DNA of 64,000 nt, taken from positions 62,001-126,000 of the forward strand of contig UCNE01000002.1 in assembly GCA_900473685.1 (NCBI GenBank), written 5' to 3'. This DNA is from Hyphomicrobiales bacterium (lineage in GTDB: Bacteria; Pseudomonadota; Alphaproteobacteria; Rhizobiales; Rhizobiaceae). The first letter of the stretch is position 1, and every line of letters begins with the position of its first letter. This document shows, piece after piece, positions 20,950 to 31,105 of this stretch. Position numbers and translations under genes: made by a program. The notes under the pieces were generated by a model. That model searched no databases. It saw nothing but the letters and a program-made list of their open reading frames with translations, and was not told the origin of the DNA.

Positions 20950-22617
20950 TCAGAGCTTGTTGATGAACACGGTGACAACTGGCTTTTTGCCCCAGACGTC
21001 GTTGGCCGTGCCGCGAATAGCCCGGCGTACCGCTTCCGTGACCATGGCAATATCCTTGCGCTTGCCGCGCGGGATGCTTTCGACGGCGCCCAGAACCGCA
21101 TCATAGAGCGTGTCGTTCATGTCCTCGCCCTCGTCGTCGAATTCGGGCAGGCCGATCGGAACAACGATCGGATCAGCGGCGAAATCGTAGCGGGCGTCAA
21201 GCTGTACGTTCACCGCGACATGGCCGGCGAAGGACAGTTTGCGCCGTTCGCCGATGCCCATCTCCTCGAAATCACCGATCAGGCTGCCGTCCTTGTAGAT
21301 GCGCCCGTGCGGCGCTTCGCCGATGACGGTCGCCGGTCCCGGAGCCAGACGCAGAATATCGCCGTTGCGCACCCGCGGAACGGTCTTGATGCCAGACTGC
21401 AGGCCAAGTTCGGCCTGGGCGGTCAAATGGGCTGCTTCGCCATGCACCGGCACCAGCATCTGCGGGCGCGTCCACTGGTACATCTGCTGCAGTTCGTTGC
21501 GGCGCGGATGGCCGGAGACATGCACCAAGGCTTCGTTATCGGTGACGATATGGATCCCCTGTTCGATGAGACCGTTCTTGATGTCGTTGATCGCCTTCTC
21601 GTTGCCGGGAATGGCACGCGAAGAAAACACCACCGTATCGCCAGCCGTCAGCGCCACGTTGCGCATCTCGTCGCGCGAGATCTTGGCGAGTGCCGCGCGA
21701 GACTCGCCCTGGCTGCCTGTCAGGATCACCACGACCTTGTCGCGCGGAATATAACCGAACTCGTCTTCGGCGATGAACGGGTTCAGCCCTTCCATCAGAC
21801 CGACATCGCGGGCGACGTCGCAGACGCGCTTCATCGAACTGCCGAGCAAAAGCACGTCGCGGCCGGCTTCAGCTGAAGCCTTGGCGATCGAGCGGATGCG
21901 GCCGACATTGGACGAAAAGGTGGTGATTGCCACCCGGCCCTTGGCGTTCTGGATGATCTTGGTGAGGCTGGCCGAAACCTCCTCTTCCTGGGGCGATACG
22001 CCATCGCGCATCGCATTGGTGCTGTCGCACATCAGCGCCAGCACGCCCTCGTCGCCGATGGCGCGGAACCGCGCCTCGTCCGTCAACGGACCGAGCGACG
22101 GCTTATGATCGATCTTCCAGTCGCCGGTATGGACGACATTGCCGAGCGGAGTGCGGATCACCAGCGACATCGGCTCGGGGATCGAGTGGTTGACGCCAAC
22201 GGCTTCGATCTCGAACGGACCGACATTGATACGGTCGCCTTCCTTGAAGATGGTGATCGGCACCTGGGCGCGGCTGCGCTCATAGGAGCGCTTGGCTTCC
22301 AGCATGCCCGCGGTAAACGGCGAGGCATAGACCGGCACGTTGAGGCCTGGCCACAGGTCGGCCAATGCACCGTAGTGGTCTTCGTGGGCGTGGGTGATGA
22401 TGATGCCCTTCAGGTTCTTGCGCTCTTCGGCAAGGAAGCGGATATCGGGCAGCACCAGATCGACGCCAGGCAGGTCTAGGCCCGGGAACGTCACGCCGCA
22501 ATCGACCATGATCCACTGGCGGTGGGCGGGCGAGCCATAGCCGTAAAGGGCCAGGTTCATGCCGATTTCCCCAACTCCGCCCAGCGGCAGGAAGACGAGT
22601 TCGTCTTGTTTGCTCAT
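20950..22617 (-). CDS. rnj: Ribonuclease J
   Basis: A 555-residue metallo-beta-lactamase-fold nuclease with endo- and 5'-exonuclease activity, acting in rRNA and mRNA maturation. The zinc-binding motif THAHEDHYGA (about residues 73-82), the beta-CASP domain, HTGDWKIDH (near 160) and the C-terminal HVSGHPRR are visible. The start MSKQDELVFLPLGG at 22617 matches alphaproteobacterial RNase J; an upstream in-frame start adding nine residues is less likely. It lies 35 bp after birA. Confidence 0.95.
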   Translation of the reverse strand: MSKQDELVFLPLGGVGEIGMNLALYGYGSPAHRQWIMVDCGVTFPGLDLPGVDLVLPDIRFLAEERKNLKGIIITHAHEDHYGALADLWPGLNVPVYASPFTAGMLEAKRSYERSRAQVPITIFKEGDRINVGPFEIEAVGVNHSIPEPMSLVIRTPLGNVVHTGDWKIDHKPSLGPLTDEARFRAIGDEGVLALMCDSTNAMRDGVSPQEEEVSASLTKIIQNAKGRVAITTFSSNVGRIRSIAKASAEAGRDVLLLGSSMKRVCDVARDVGLMEGLNPFIAEDEFGYIPRDKVVVILTGSQGESRAALAKISRDEMRNVALTAGDTVVFSSRAIPGNEKAINDIKNGLIEQGIHIVTDNEALVHVSGHPRRNELQQMYQWTRPQMLVPVHGEAAHLTAQAELGLQSGIKTVPRVRNGDILRLAPGPATVIGEAPHGRIYKDGSLIGDFEEMGIGERRKLSFAGHVAVNVQLDARYDFAADPIVVPIGLPEFDDEGEDMNDTLYDAVLGAVESIPRGKRKDIAMVTEAVRRAIRGTANDVWGKKPVVTVFINKL

Positions 22618-22652
22618 TGATTGATTGCGCCTTATGTCACCCAAAATGGGTT

Positions 22653-23420
22653 CTATCCAAAAAATACATCGCCCGCGGCGATGCGTTGAACCATGCCTGC
22701 TCCGAGATCGAGCATCAGCCGGCCGTCTTCATCTATGCCTTCGAACCGTCCGGAAAGCGAGCGATCCGGCAGGTTGACTGTAATCTTCTGGCCAATCCCG
22801 CCTGCTGCGGACCGCCATTGTGCAATAATCTCTGCAATGCCGTCGCCGCGGTTCCAGGTGTTCAACGCATCGGCAATGCTGCGGAACAGATGGGCAAACA
22901 ATTCATCCGGCGAAACTGCTGAACCTTCGGCCTGCAGACTGGTGACCGGATAGAGCCCCTGTTCCGGCACCAGCGCGACATTGATGCCGCAGCCGATGAC
23001 CAGCGCATGATGCCCGTCCGGTAGCCCCTCGCCTTCCAAGAGGATACCGCAGCACTTTTTACCTGCAATCAGAATATCGTTCGGCCATTTGATCGAGACC
23101 GGATTGGCACCTACCGGCATCACTGCCTGGATCGCGCGATGGACCGCCACGGCGACCGCAAGCGGCAGGGACTGCAGTTTCTCCATCGGCGCCGGGTCGA
23201 TCAGAAGCAGCGAGGCATAAAGATTGCCCGGTTCGGACGCCCAGTTGCGGCCTCGCCGGCCACGGCCGGAAATCTGCCGCGTCGCGGTGATCCAGTGAAA
23301 TCCCGGATCACCCGCACGCGCCCGGATCAGGCATTCCGTGTTCGTCGATCCCACGTCACCAAGTGCGGTGTGCCGGAATTGATCGATCGAAACCCTGCCG
23401 ATCCGGTCTTGTCCTGTCAA
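22653..23420 (-). CDS. birA: Biotin--[acetyl-CoA-carboxylase] ligase
   Basis: A 255-residue enzyme that attaches biotin to carboxyl-carrier proteins. The biotinyl-AMP loop is [19 protein letters not shown] (about residues 52-70), and [19 protein letters not shown] carries the catalytic Lys region. It lacks the N-terminal helix-turn-helix of E. coli BirA, so it should not act as a repressor. Its ATG overlaps the nuoN stop by four bases (ATGA), making it translationally coupled to the complex I operon. Confidence 0.94.
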   Translation of the reverse strand: MTGQDRIGRVSIDQFRHTALGDVGSTNTECLIRARAGDPGFHWITATRQISGRGRRGRNWASEPGNLYASLLLIDPAPMEKLQSLPLAVAVAVHRAIQAVMPVGANPVSIKWPNDILIAGKKCCGILLEGEGLPDGHHALVIGCGINVALVPEQGLYPVTSLQAEGSAVSPDELFAHLFRSIADALNTWNRGDGIAEIIAQWRSAAGGIGQKITVNLPDRSLSGRFEGIDEDGRLMLDLGAGMVQRIAAGDVFFG

Positions 23421-24859
23421 AAGAATGTCCGCGCAGCAACTTCAGCCGCCGTGCCGATCGGTCCACCGATCAGAACATAGGCAAGAACGAACAGACCGGA
23501 GAGGCCGTAGACCAGGCGCAGCACGCCCGAAGGACGGGCAAACTCATCCTTGGCTTCATCGAACCACATCACCTTGATGACACGCAGGTAGTAGTAAGCG
23601 CCGACGACGGAGGCGAGAACACCGATGATCGCCAATGCGTAGAGATGCGCTTCGATCGCCGCCATGAACACGAAGTACTTGGCGAAGAAGCCGGCGAGCG
23701 GCGGAATGCCGGCGAGCGAGAACATCATCACGGTCAGCACAGACGCCATCAACGGGTTGGTCTGTGACAGGCCGGCGAGATCATCGACGCTTTCGACATG
23801 ATTACCGTCCTTGCGCTTCATCGCCATGATGCAGGCAAAGGTGCCGAGCGTCATGACCATATAGACCAGCATGTAGATCAAGACGCCGCGCACACCGGCC
23901 ATCGAGCCGCTGGACAGGCCAACGAGCGCATAGCCCATGTGACCGATCGAGGAATAGGCCATCAGTCGCTTGATATTTTTCTGGCCGATGGCGGCGAACG
24001 AGCCGAGCAACATCGAGGCAATCGAGATGAACACGACGATCTGCTGCCAGTCGGTGACGATCGGCTCAAACGGCATAATTACCAGGCGGATCAGCATCGC
24101 CATGGCCGCAACCTTCGGGGCGGCGGCGAAGAAGGCGGTCACCGGTGTCGGAGCACCTTCATAAACGTCCGGCGTCCACATGTGGAACGGAACAGCGGAA
24201 ATCTTGAAGGCAACGCCTGCGAGAATGAAGACCAGACCGAAGACCAGGCCGAGCGAACGGCCTTCTGCCGACAGGGCAGCGGCAATGCCTTCAAAACCGG
24301 TATGGCCGGTAAAGCCATAAACCAGCGACATGCCATAGAGCAGCATGCCGGAGGACAGCGCGCCGAGCACGAAATACTTGAGGCCCGCTTCGGTCGAACG
24401 CAGGTTGTCGCGGTTCATCGCGGCAACGACGTAGAGCGCCAACGACTGCAGTTCGAGCGCCAAGTAGACCGAGATCAGGTCGTTGGCCGAAATCATCAAA
24501 AGCATACCGAGCGTTGCCAGCACGATCAGAACGGGGAATTCGAACCGGTCGATACCGCTCGAACGCGCCTCGCCCGCCGACATGATCAACGCCACAATGG
24601 AGCCGAACAGCGTCAGCACCTTCATGAACTTGCCGAACGGATCGGAGAGGAAGGCGCCGTTGTAGGCCTGGCCATCGCCGGTCTGCCAGATCAGCCAGGC
24701 GCCGGAAACGGCGAGCAGGCCAACCGCAAGCCATGTCACCATGCCCGACGATTTCTCGCCGGAAAAGACGCCGATCATCAACAACACCATGGCACCGACC
24801 GCAAGGATCAGCTCGGGGGTCGACAGGTGCAGGCTCAGAAGGAATGTTTCAGTCGTCAT
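23417..24859 (-). CDS. nuoN: NADH-quinone oxidoreductase subunit N
   Basis: A 480-residue antiporter-like membrane subunit of complex I, with about fourteen transmembrane helices. It contributes one of the proton channels of the membrane arm. The proton-antiporter core is recognisable in [16 protein letters not shown] and [20 protein letters not shown]. It is the last nuo gene; its stop overlaps birA. It starts 18 bp after nuoM. Confidence 0.97.
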   Translation of the reverse strand: MTTETFLLSLHLSTPELILAVGAMVLLMIGVFSGEKSSGMVTWLAVGLLAVSGAWLIWQTGDGQAYNGAFLSDPFGKFMKVLTLFGSIVALIMSAGEARSSGIDRFEFPVLIVLATLGMLLMISANDLISVYLALELQSLALYVVAAMNRDNLRSTEAGLKYFVLGALSSGMLLYGMSLVYGFTGHTGFEGIAAALSAEGRSLGLVFGLVFILAGVAFKISAVPFHMWTPDVYEGAPTPVTAFFAAAPKVAAMAMLIRLVIMPFEPIVTDWQQIVVFISIASMLLGSFAAIGQKNIKRLMAYSSIGHMGYALVGLSSGSMAGVRGVLIYMLVYMVMTLGTFACIMAMKRKDGNHVESVDDLAGLSQTNPLMASVLTVMMFSLAGIPPLAGFFAKYFVFMAAIEAHLYALAIIGVLASVVGAYYYLRVIKVMWFDEAKDEFARPSGVLRLVYGLSGLFVLAYVLIGGPIGTAAEVAARTFF

Positions 24860-24877
24860 TTCAATCCCGTCCTGTCG

Positions 24878-26389
24878 TCAATTTGCCGAAAGCGCAACGT
24901 CATGCGCTGCCTGCACGGCCGCAGTGTAGTTGTTGATAAGCACGTCCACGGAGGCTGCCGTCGCATCGAACACCGGAGCCGGATAGACGCCGAAGAAGAT
25001 GGTCAGCACGATCAGCGGATAGAGAAGCGCCTTTTCACGGCCGGAAAGATCCAGCAGCGATTTCAGCTTTTCCTTGTCAAGTGTGCCGAAGATGACCCGG
25101 CGATAGAGCCACAGAGCATAGCACGCCGACAGGATAACGCCGGTGGTGGCGAAGAACGCAACCCAGGTGTTGGCCCGGAACGTGCCGAGCAGCACGGTGA
25201 TTTCACCGACGAACCCGGACGTGCCAGGCAGGCCGACATTGGCCATGGTGAAGATCATGAAGGCCACCGCGTATTTCGGCATGTTGTTGACGAGGCCGCC
25301 ATACGCGCTGATCTCGCGGGTATGGGTGCGGTCGTAAACCACGCCGACACAGAGGAAGAGCGCGCCGGACACTAGGCCGTGCGAGAGCATCTGGAAGATC
25401 GCACCCTGCACGCCTTGCGTATTGGCGGCAAAGATACCCATGGTCACATAGCCCATGTGGGCAACCGACGAATAGGCGATCAGCTTCTTGATGTCGGACT
25501 GCATCATCGCCACCAGCGAGGTGTAGATGATCGCGACGACCGACAGCGTGAAGACGAACGGTGTGAAATAGTCCGACGCCAGCGGGAACATCGGCAGCGA
25601 GAAGCGCAGGAAGCCGTAACCGCCAAGCTTCAGCAGAACGCCTGCCAGGATGACGGAACCGGCCGTCGGCGCCTGAACGTGCGCATCGGGAAGCCAGGTA
25701 TGGACAGGCCACATCGGCATCTTCACCGCGAACGAGGCGAAGAAGGCCAGCCATAGCCATGTCTGCATCTGTGCCGGGAACTGATAGGCAAGCAGCTCGG
25801 CGATATCGGTGGTGCCAGCCTGCCAATACATCGCCATGATGGCGAGCAGCATCAGCACCGAGCCGAGCAGCGTGTAGAGGAAGAACTTGTAGGCGGCGTA
25901 GACGCGTTCCTTGCCGCCCCAGACGCCGATGATGATGAACATCGGGATCAGGCCTGCTTCGAAGAACACGTAGAACAGCACGATATCGAGCGACACGAAG
26001 ACGCCGATCATGAACACTTCCAACAAGAGGAAGGCGATCATGTACTGCTTCAGGCGCTTTTCGACCGACAGCCAGCTGGCCACGACGCAGAACGGCATCA
26101 GGAAGGCCGACAGCACGACGAACAGCATCGAAATGCCGTCAATGCCGAGATGGTAGGAAATGCCAGTACCAAGCCAGGCATGCTTCTCGACCATCTGGAA
26201 GCCGGGGTTCGAATTATCGAAGCTCCACCAGATCCAGCAGGATAGCAGGAAGGTAACGATCGTCGTCAACAGCGAGATGTTCAGGATATTGCGGCGGCCG
26301 GAAGCGCTGTCTTCACGCGTCAGAAGCAGAAGAGCAACACCGACCAGCGGCAGGAAGGTGACCGCGGAGAGAATGGGCCAATCGGTCAT
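24878..26389 (-). CDS. nuoM: NADH-quinone oxidoreductase subunit M
   Basis: A 503-residue antiporter-like subunit of the complex I membrane arm. About fourteen helices are predicted. The conserved channel regions include [17 protein letters not shown] with the essential Glu, [20 protein letters not shown] and [20 protein letters not shown]. The start codon shares one base with the nuoL stop (TGATG), which indicates coupled translation. Confidence 0.97.
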   Translation of the reverse strand: MTDWPILSAVTFLPLVGVALLLLTREDSASGRRNILNISLLTTIVTFLLSCWIWWSFDNSNPGFQMVEKHAWLGTGISYHLGIDGISMLFVVLSAFLMPFCVVASWLSVEKRLKQYMIAFLLLEVFMIGVFVSLDIVLFYVFFEAGLIPMFIIIGVWGGKERVYAAYKFFLYTLLGSVLMLLAIMAMYWQAGTTDIAELLAYQFPAQMQTWLWLAFFASFAVKMPMWPVHTWLPDAHVQAPTAGSVILAGVLLKLGGYGFLRFSLPMFPLASDYFTPFVFTLSVVAIIYTSLVAMMQSDIKKLIAYSSVAHMGYVTMGIFAANTQGVQGAIFQMLSHGLVSGALFLCVGVVYDRTHTREISAYGGLVNNMPKYAVAFMIFTMANVGLPGTSGFVGEITVLLGTFRANTWVAFFATTGVILSACYALWLYRRVIFGTLDKEKLKSLLDLSGREKALLYPLIVLTIFFGVYPAPVFDATAASVDVLINNYTAAVQAAHDVALSAN

Positions 26390-28386
26390 CAGAAGGAGCT
26401 CCCGAGCATCATCCAGGTAACGAGCGCCGCAATGCCGATCAGCATCACGAATGCGTAGTGATAGAGGTAACCGGTCTGCAGGCGAACGACGCGGTCAGTC
26501 ACGTCCATGACGCGAGCGGCGATGCCGTTCGGGCCGTAGCCGTCGATGATCCGGCCATCGCCTTCCTTCCACAGGAAGGTGCCGATGCGCTTGGCAGGAC
26601 GAACGAACAGGAAGTCGTAGAGTTCGTCGAAATACCATTTGTTGAGCAGGAACTGGTAGAGCCCACGATGCTGCTCGGCCAGATACTTTGGTGTCTGCGG
26701 CGAGCGGATATACATGTACCAGGCGGTGACGAAGCCGAGGATCATGGCGATGAACGGGCTCAGTGCAACCAGGGCCGGAACGTGGTGGAAATGCTCCAGC
26801 AGTTCGTTCTCAGGCGACGTGAACAACGCCCCCTGCCAGAACTCGGCATAGTCGTGACCATAGAAATAGCCTCCGAACACCATGCCGGCGGCAATCGCGC
26901 CGATAGCCAGAAGGAACAGCGGCAGCAGCATGACCATCGGCGATTCGTGCACGTGATGCATGACTTCGTGCGAAGCGCGCGGCTTGCCATAGAAGGTCAT
27001 GAATATCAGGCGCCACGAGTAGAAGCTGGTGAAGCAGGCAGCGATAACCAGCATCGTGAATGCAAAACCGGAAACCGGGGAATGCGATGCGTAGGCAGCT
27101 TCGATGATGATGTCCTTGGAAATGAAGCCAGCGAAGCCGATCCCGGAGAACGGGATGCCGACACCGGTAATGGCCAGCGTGCCGATCATCATCATCCAGA
27201 ACGTCCACTTGATGTGCGGACGAAGCCCGCCCATGTGGCGCATGTCCTGCTCGCCGTCGACGGCATGGATGACCGAGCCGGCGCATAGGAACAGCAGCGC
27301 CTTGAAGAAGGCATGCGTGAACAGGTGGAAGATGGCAGCGCCATAGGCGCCCGTGCCGAGAGCCACGAACATGTAGCCGAGCTGCGAGCAGGTCGAATAG
27401 GCGATGACGCGCTTGATGTCGTTCTGGACGAGACCGACGGTCGCGGCAAAGAACGCGGTGATCGCGCCGACGACGGTGACGACCACCAGAGCTGTATGCG
27501 ACAGTTCGAACAGCGGCGACATGCGGGCGACGAGGAAGACACCGGCGGTGACCATGGTTGCGGCATGGATCAGCGCCGACACAGGGGTCGGGCCTTCCAT
27601 GGCGTCCGGCAGCCAGGTGTGCAGCAGGAACTGCGCCGACTTGCCCATCGCGCCCATGAAGAGCAGCAGGCAGACGGCGGTGATCGCATGGGCCTTGTCG
27701 AGATGCATGCCGAACAGGTTGATGACGGCTTCGCCACCTTCAGCAGCGCCTTCAGCCGGCAGATAGCTGGCAGCGGCGGCAAACACGGTTTCGAAGCTGA
27801 TCGAGCCGAACAGATAGAAGACGCCGAAGATGCCGAGCGCGAAACCGAAGTCACCGACGCGGTTGACGATGAAAGCCTTCATCGCGGCAGCCGAGGCCGA
27901 CGGCTTCTTGTACCAGAAGCCGATCAGCAGATAGGACGCCAGACCAACGCCTTCCCAGCCGAAGAACATCTGCAGCAGGTTGTCCGAGGTCACCAGCATC
28001 AGCATGGCGAAGGTGAACAGCGACAGATAGGCAAAGAAGCGCGGCCGATGCGGGTCGTGGTGCATGTAGCCGATCGAATAGAGGTGAACCAGGCAGGACA
28101 CTGTGTTGACGACGACGAACATGACCGCCGTCAGTGTATCAACGCGGAAGGCCCATTCTGCATCGAAGCTGCCGGACTGGATCCAGCGCATCACGGTGAC
28201 CTTGATCATTTCCGCCTCGCCGAGCGCGACGTGGAAGAACACGATCCAGGACAGGACCGCGACAATGATCATGAAGCCGGTGGTAACGTATTCCGAAGCC
28301 TTGGCGCCGATCGAGGTGCCGAACAGACCCGCGATCAGAAAGCCGATCAGCGGCAGGAAGACGATGGCTTGAATAATCGTATTCAT
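26389..28386 (-). CDS. nuoL: NADH-quinone oxidoreductase subunit L
   Basis: A 665-residue membrane subunit at the distal end of complex I, with the C-terminal amphipathic lateral helix typical of NuoL. The core contains [39 protein letters not shown] and [20 protein letters not shown], carrying the channel Glu, Lys and His residues. It overlaps nuoM by one base and starts seven bases after nuoK. Confidence 0.97.
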   Translation of the reverse strand: MNTIIQAIVFLPLIGFLIAGLFGTSIGAKASEYVTTGFMIIVAVLSWIVFFHVALGEAEMIKVTVMRWIQSGSFDAEWAFRVDTLTAVMFVVVNTVSCLVHLYSIGYMHHDPHRPRFFAYLSLFTFAMLMLVTSDNLLQMFFGWEGVGLASYLLIGFWYKKPSASAAAMKAFIVNRVGDFGFALGIFGVFYLFGSISFETVFAAAASYLPAEGAAEGGEAVINLFGMHLDKAHAITAVCLLLFMGAMGKSAQFLLHTWLPDAMEGPTPVSALIHAATMVTAGVFLVARMSPLFELSHTALVVVTVVGAITAFFAATVGLVQNDIKRVIAYSTCSQLGYMFVALGTGAYGAAIFHLFTHAFFKALLFLCAGSVIHAVDGEQDMRHMGGLRPHIKWTFWMMMIGTLAITGVGIPFSGIGFAGFISKDIIIEAAYASHSPVSGFAFTMLVIAACFTSFYSWRLIFMTFYGKPRASHEVMHHVHESPMVMLLPLFLLAIGAIAAGMVFGGYFYGHDYAEFWQGALFTSPENELLEHFHHVPALVALSPFIAMILGFVTAWYMYIRSPQTPKYLAEQHRGLYQFLLNKWYFDELYDFLFVRPAKRIGTFLWKEGDGRIIDGYGPNGIAARVMDVTDRVVRLQTGYLYHYAFVMLIGIAALVTWMMLGSSF

Positions 28387-28393
28387 TGGCCGC

Positions 28394-28702
28394 TCAGCCC
28401 TTCATCATGTTGACGTCTTCCACGGCGATGGAGCCGCGGTTGCGGTAGAAGACGACGAGAATTGCAAGACCGATGGCGGCTTCCGCGGCCGCGACGGTCA
28501 GAATGAACAGGGCGAACACCTGGCCGGTAATGTCGTTCAGGAAATGCGAGAACGCGACCATGTTGATGTTAACAGCCAGCAGGATGAGTTCCACCGACAT
28601 CAGGATGACGATGACGTTCTTCCGGTTGAGGAAGATGCCGAAGACGCCCAGTATGAACAGGATGGCGCTGACGGTCAGATAGTGGGAAATACCGATTTCC
28701 AT
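28394..28702 (-). CDS. nuoK: NADH-quinone oxidoreductase subunit K
   Basis: A 102-residue, three-helix membrane subunit at the base of the quinone channel. The second helix carries the conserved Glu in [10 protein letters not shown] (near residue 36), and the third helix carries a second in [12 protein letters not shown] (near 72), both needed for proton transfer in known complexes. Length and start ([16 protein letters not shown]) match the family. It lies 27 bp after nuoJ. Confidence 0.97.
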   Translation of the reverse strand: MEIGISHYLTVSAILFILGVFGIFLNRKNVIVILMSVELILLAVNINMVAFSHFLNDITGQVFALFILTVAAAEAAIGLAILVVFYRNRGSIAVEDVNMMKG

Positions 28703-28729
28703 GATGAGTTCCTTGACCTCGCGTCCGTC

Positions 28730-29344
28730 TTAAAGGCCCTGCCCCGACTTCACCTTGACCACTTCAACAGCGGTCTTAGGCGAACGGGCAACCTGTGTGG
28801 GGATATCCTGGCGCTTGATGTTGTCGCGATGGCGCAGCGTCAGGACGATGGCGCCGATCATGGCGACCAGAAGAACCAGGCCGGCAATCTGGAAGAAGTA
28901 GACGTAGTGCGTATAGAGCACGTCGCCGAGTGCAGCCGTGTTGGTTCGGTCCGTGATCGCCGGGATCGGCATCGATATCGACTTGGCAATTTCCGGCGAG
29001 AACGAGCTGCCGCCGACCACGATGATCAGCTCGGCTGCCAGCACCAGCCCGATCAGCGCGCCGACCGGCGCATATTCAAGCACGCCCGACCTCAGCTGCG
29101 TGAAGTCGATGTCGAGCATCATCACCACGAAGAGGAAGAGAACCGCGACGGCGCCGATGTACACAACCAGCAGAATCATCGCCAGAAACTCGGCGCCCGT
29201 CAGAAGGAACAGGCCGGCGGCGTTGAAGAACGTCAGGATCAGGAACAGCACGGAATAAACAGGGTTCCGTGCAGAAATCACCATGAACGCCGACGCAACC
29301 GCGACGAATGAAAAAAGATAGAAAAAAAGAGCCTGCAGACCCAT
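28730..29344 (-). CDS. nuoJ: NADH-quinone oxidoreductase subunit J
   Basis: A 204-residue subunit with five predicted helices. The family signature of the third helix is seen in EFLAMILLVVYIGAVAVLFLF, containing the pi-bulge region that moves during catalysis. I chose MGLQALFFY at 29344 over a longer in-frame start that lies in the 140-bp gap after nuoI. That gap is the longest inside nuoH-N and may hold a processing site; I see no hairpin of note in it. Confidence 0.96.
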   Translation of the reverse strand: MGLQALFFYLFSFVAVASAFMVISARNPVYSVLFLILTFFNAAGLFLLTGAEFLAMILLVVYIGAVAVLFLFVVMMLDIDFTQLRSGVLEYAPVGALIGLVLAAELIIVVGGSSFSPEIAKSISMPIPAITDRTNTAALGDVLYTHYVYFFQIAGLVLLVAMIGAIVLTLRHRDNIKRQDIPTQVARSPKTAVEVVKVKSGQGL

Positions 29345-29484
29345 GATCGGTGCCTTTTTCGTCTTCCCCGGGCAGGCATGGCACCAAGGCCATCCTTCCC
29401 ACTGGCGCACCGGTTCATGCCGGCCACGCCCAAGATCAGTGTAACGCCAGCCTTAAACGGCAGGCGCAGTCCCTATGCAAAGTC

Positions 29485-29976
29485 TCAGCGGTACGGCGAG
29501 TCGATTGCAATGTTGCGGGCGATTTCACGCTCCCAACGGTCGCCGTTGGAAAGCAGCCGGTCCTTGTCGTAGTAGAGCTCTTCGCGCGTCTCGGTGGCGA
29601 ACTCGAAGTTCGGGCCTTCGACGATCGCGTCGACTGGACAGGCTTCCTGGCAGAAACCGCAATAGATGCACTTCACCATGTCGATGTCGTAACGGACCGT
29701 GCGGCGCGTGCCATCGTTGCGGCGCGGGCCAGCTTCGATGGTGATCGCCTGGGCAGGACAGATCGCTTCACAGAGCTTGCAGGCGATGCAGCGTTCTTCG
29801 CCATTCGGATAACGGCGCAGCGCATGTTCACCACGGAAGCGCGGGCTGACCGGGCCTTTTTCAAACGGGTAGTTCAGCGTCGACTTCGGTGCGAAGAAAT
29901 AGCGCATCGACAGGAAAAACGCGTTGACGAATTCCTTGAGGAACAGCGAACTGACGGCTTGCGACAGACTTGCCAT
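29485..29976 (-). CDS. nuoI: NADH-quinone oxidoreductase subunit I
   Basis: A 163-residue ferredoxin-like subunit carrying the N6a and N6b [4Fe-4S] clusters, which pass electrons toward NuoB. Both cluster motifs are complete: [12 protein letters not shown] and [12 protein letters not shown]. Three start codons lie in a row (TTG-ATG-ATG); I chose the ATG at 29976, six bases from a GGAGG ribosome-binding site. It begins 64 bp after nuoH. Confidence 0.97.
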   Translation of the reverse strand: MASLSQAVSSLFLKEFVNAFFLSMRYFFAPKSTLNYPFEKGPVSPRFRGEHALRRYPNGEERCIACKLCEAICPAQAITIEAGPRRNDGTRRTVRYDIDMVKCIYCGFCQEACPVDAIVEGPNFEFATETREELYYDKDRLLSNGDRWEREIARNIAIDSPYR

Positions 29977-30040
29977 CATCAACCTCCAAACGTGCCGGCC
30001 TGGGAGGCGCCGGCTGATTTTGCGAAACGGTGCGTAAACA

Positions 30041-31084
30041 TCAGGCCCACACCACCAGTTTCAGCACAACTGCAACAATGAAGACCATGGCGAGCGACAG
30101 CGGAAGGAAGACCTTCCAGCCGAGGCGCATCAGCTGGTCATAGCGATAGCGCGGCACGAAGGCTTTCACCATGGCGAACATGAAGAACACCATCGAGGAC
30201 TTCAGGATGAACCAGATGATGCCCGGAACCCAGTTGAGGAACCATACATCGACCGGAGGCAGCCAGCCGCCAAGGAAGAGGATCGTCGTCAGCGCGCACA
30301 TCAGGCAGATGGCGGCATATTCGCCGAGCATGAACATCATGTACGGGGTCGAGCCGTACTCGACCATGAAGCCGGCAACCAGTTCCGATTCCGCTTCGAC
30401 CAGATCGAAGGGAGGACGGTTGGTTTCAGCCAGCGCCGAGATGAAGAAGATGATGAACATCGGGAACAGCGGCAGCCAGTACCAATCCAGGAAAGATCCT
30501 GGCAGACCCATCATCGTGCCGAGACCATCGCGCTGTGAATCAACGATATCCGTCAGGTTCAACGAACCGGCGCACAAAAGAACGGTAACGATGACGAAGC
30601 CGATCGAGACTTCATAGGACACCATCTGGGCAGCCGAGCGCAGCGCCGAGAGGAACGGATACTTGGAGTTCGATGCCCAGCCGCCGATGATGACGCCGTA
30701 AACCTCAAGCGAGGAAATGGCGAAAACATAGAGAATGCCGACATTGATATTGGCCATCACCCAGTTGTCATTGAGCGGGATGACCGCCCAGGCTGCCAAC
30801 GCCAACGTCACGGAAACCAGCGGCGCCAGCAGGAACAGGATCTTGTTCGAACCGGCCGGGATGACCGGCTCCTTGAAGACGAACTTCAAAAGATCGGCGA
30901 AGGACTGGAAAAGTCCCCACGGGCCTACCACATTCGGTCCACGGCGCATCTGCACAGCGGCCCAGATCTTGCGGTCAGCCAAAAGGATGTAGGCGATGAA
31001 GATCAGAAGCGCGACCAGAAGCAGCAGCGACTGGCCGATCATGATGGCCGTTGGCCAGACATAGGTCGAAATGAAAGCGTCCAT
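30041..31084 (-). CDS. nuoH: NADH-quinone oxidoreductase subunit H
   Basis: A 347-residue membrane subunit with eight or nine helices, which forms much of the quinone-binding site and links the peripheral and membrane arms. The conserved [11 protein letters not shown] loop and [23 protein letters not shown] with its Glu-rich cytoplasmic stretch are intact. It lies 21 bp after nuoG. Confidence 0.97.
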   Translation of the reverse strand: MDAFISTYVWPTAIMIGQSLLLLVALLIFIAYILLADRKIWAAVQMRRGPNVVGPWGLFQSFADLLKFVFKEPVIPAGSNKILFLLAPLVSVTLALAAWAVIPLNDNWVMANINVGILYVFAISSLEVYGVIIGGWASNSKYPFLSALRSAAQMVSYEVSIGFVIVTVLLCAGSLNLTDIVDSQRDGLGTMMGLPGSFLDWYWLPLFPMFIIFFISALAETNRPPFDLVEAESELVAGFMVEYGSTPYMMFMLGEYAAICLMCALTTILFLGGWLPPVDVWFLNWVPGIIWFILKSSMVFFMFAMVKAFVPRYRYDQLMRLGWKVFLPLSLAMVFIVAVVLKLVVWA

Positions 31085-31105
31085 TTTCGTCTTATTCCTT
31101 CGCGC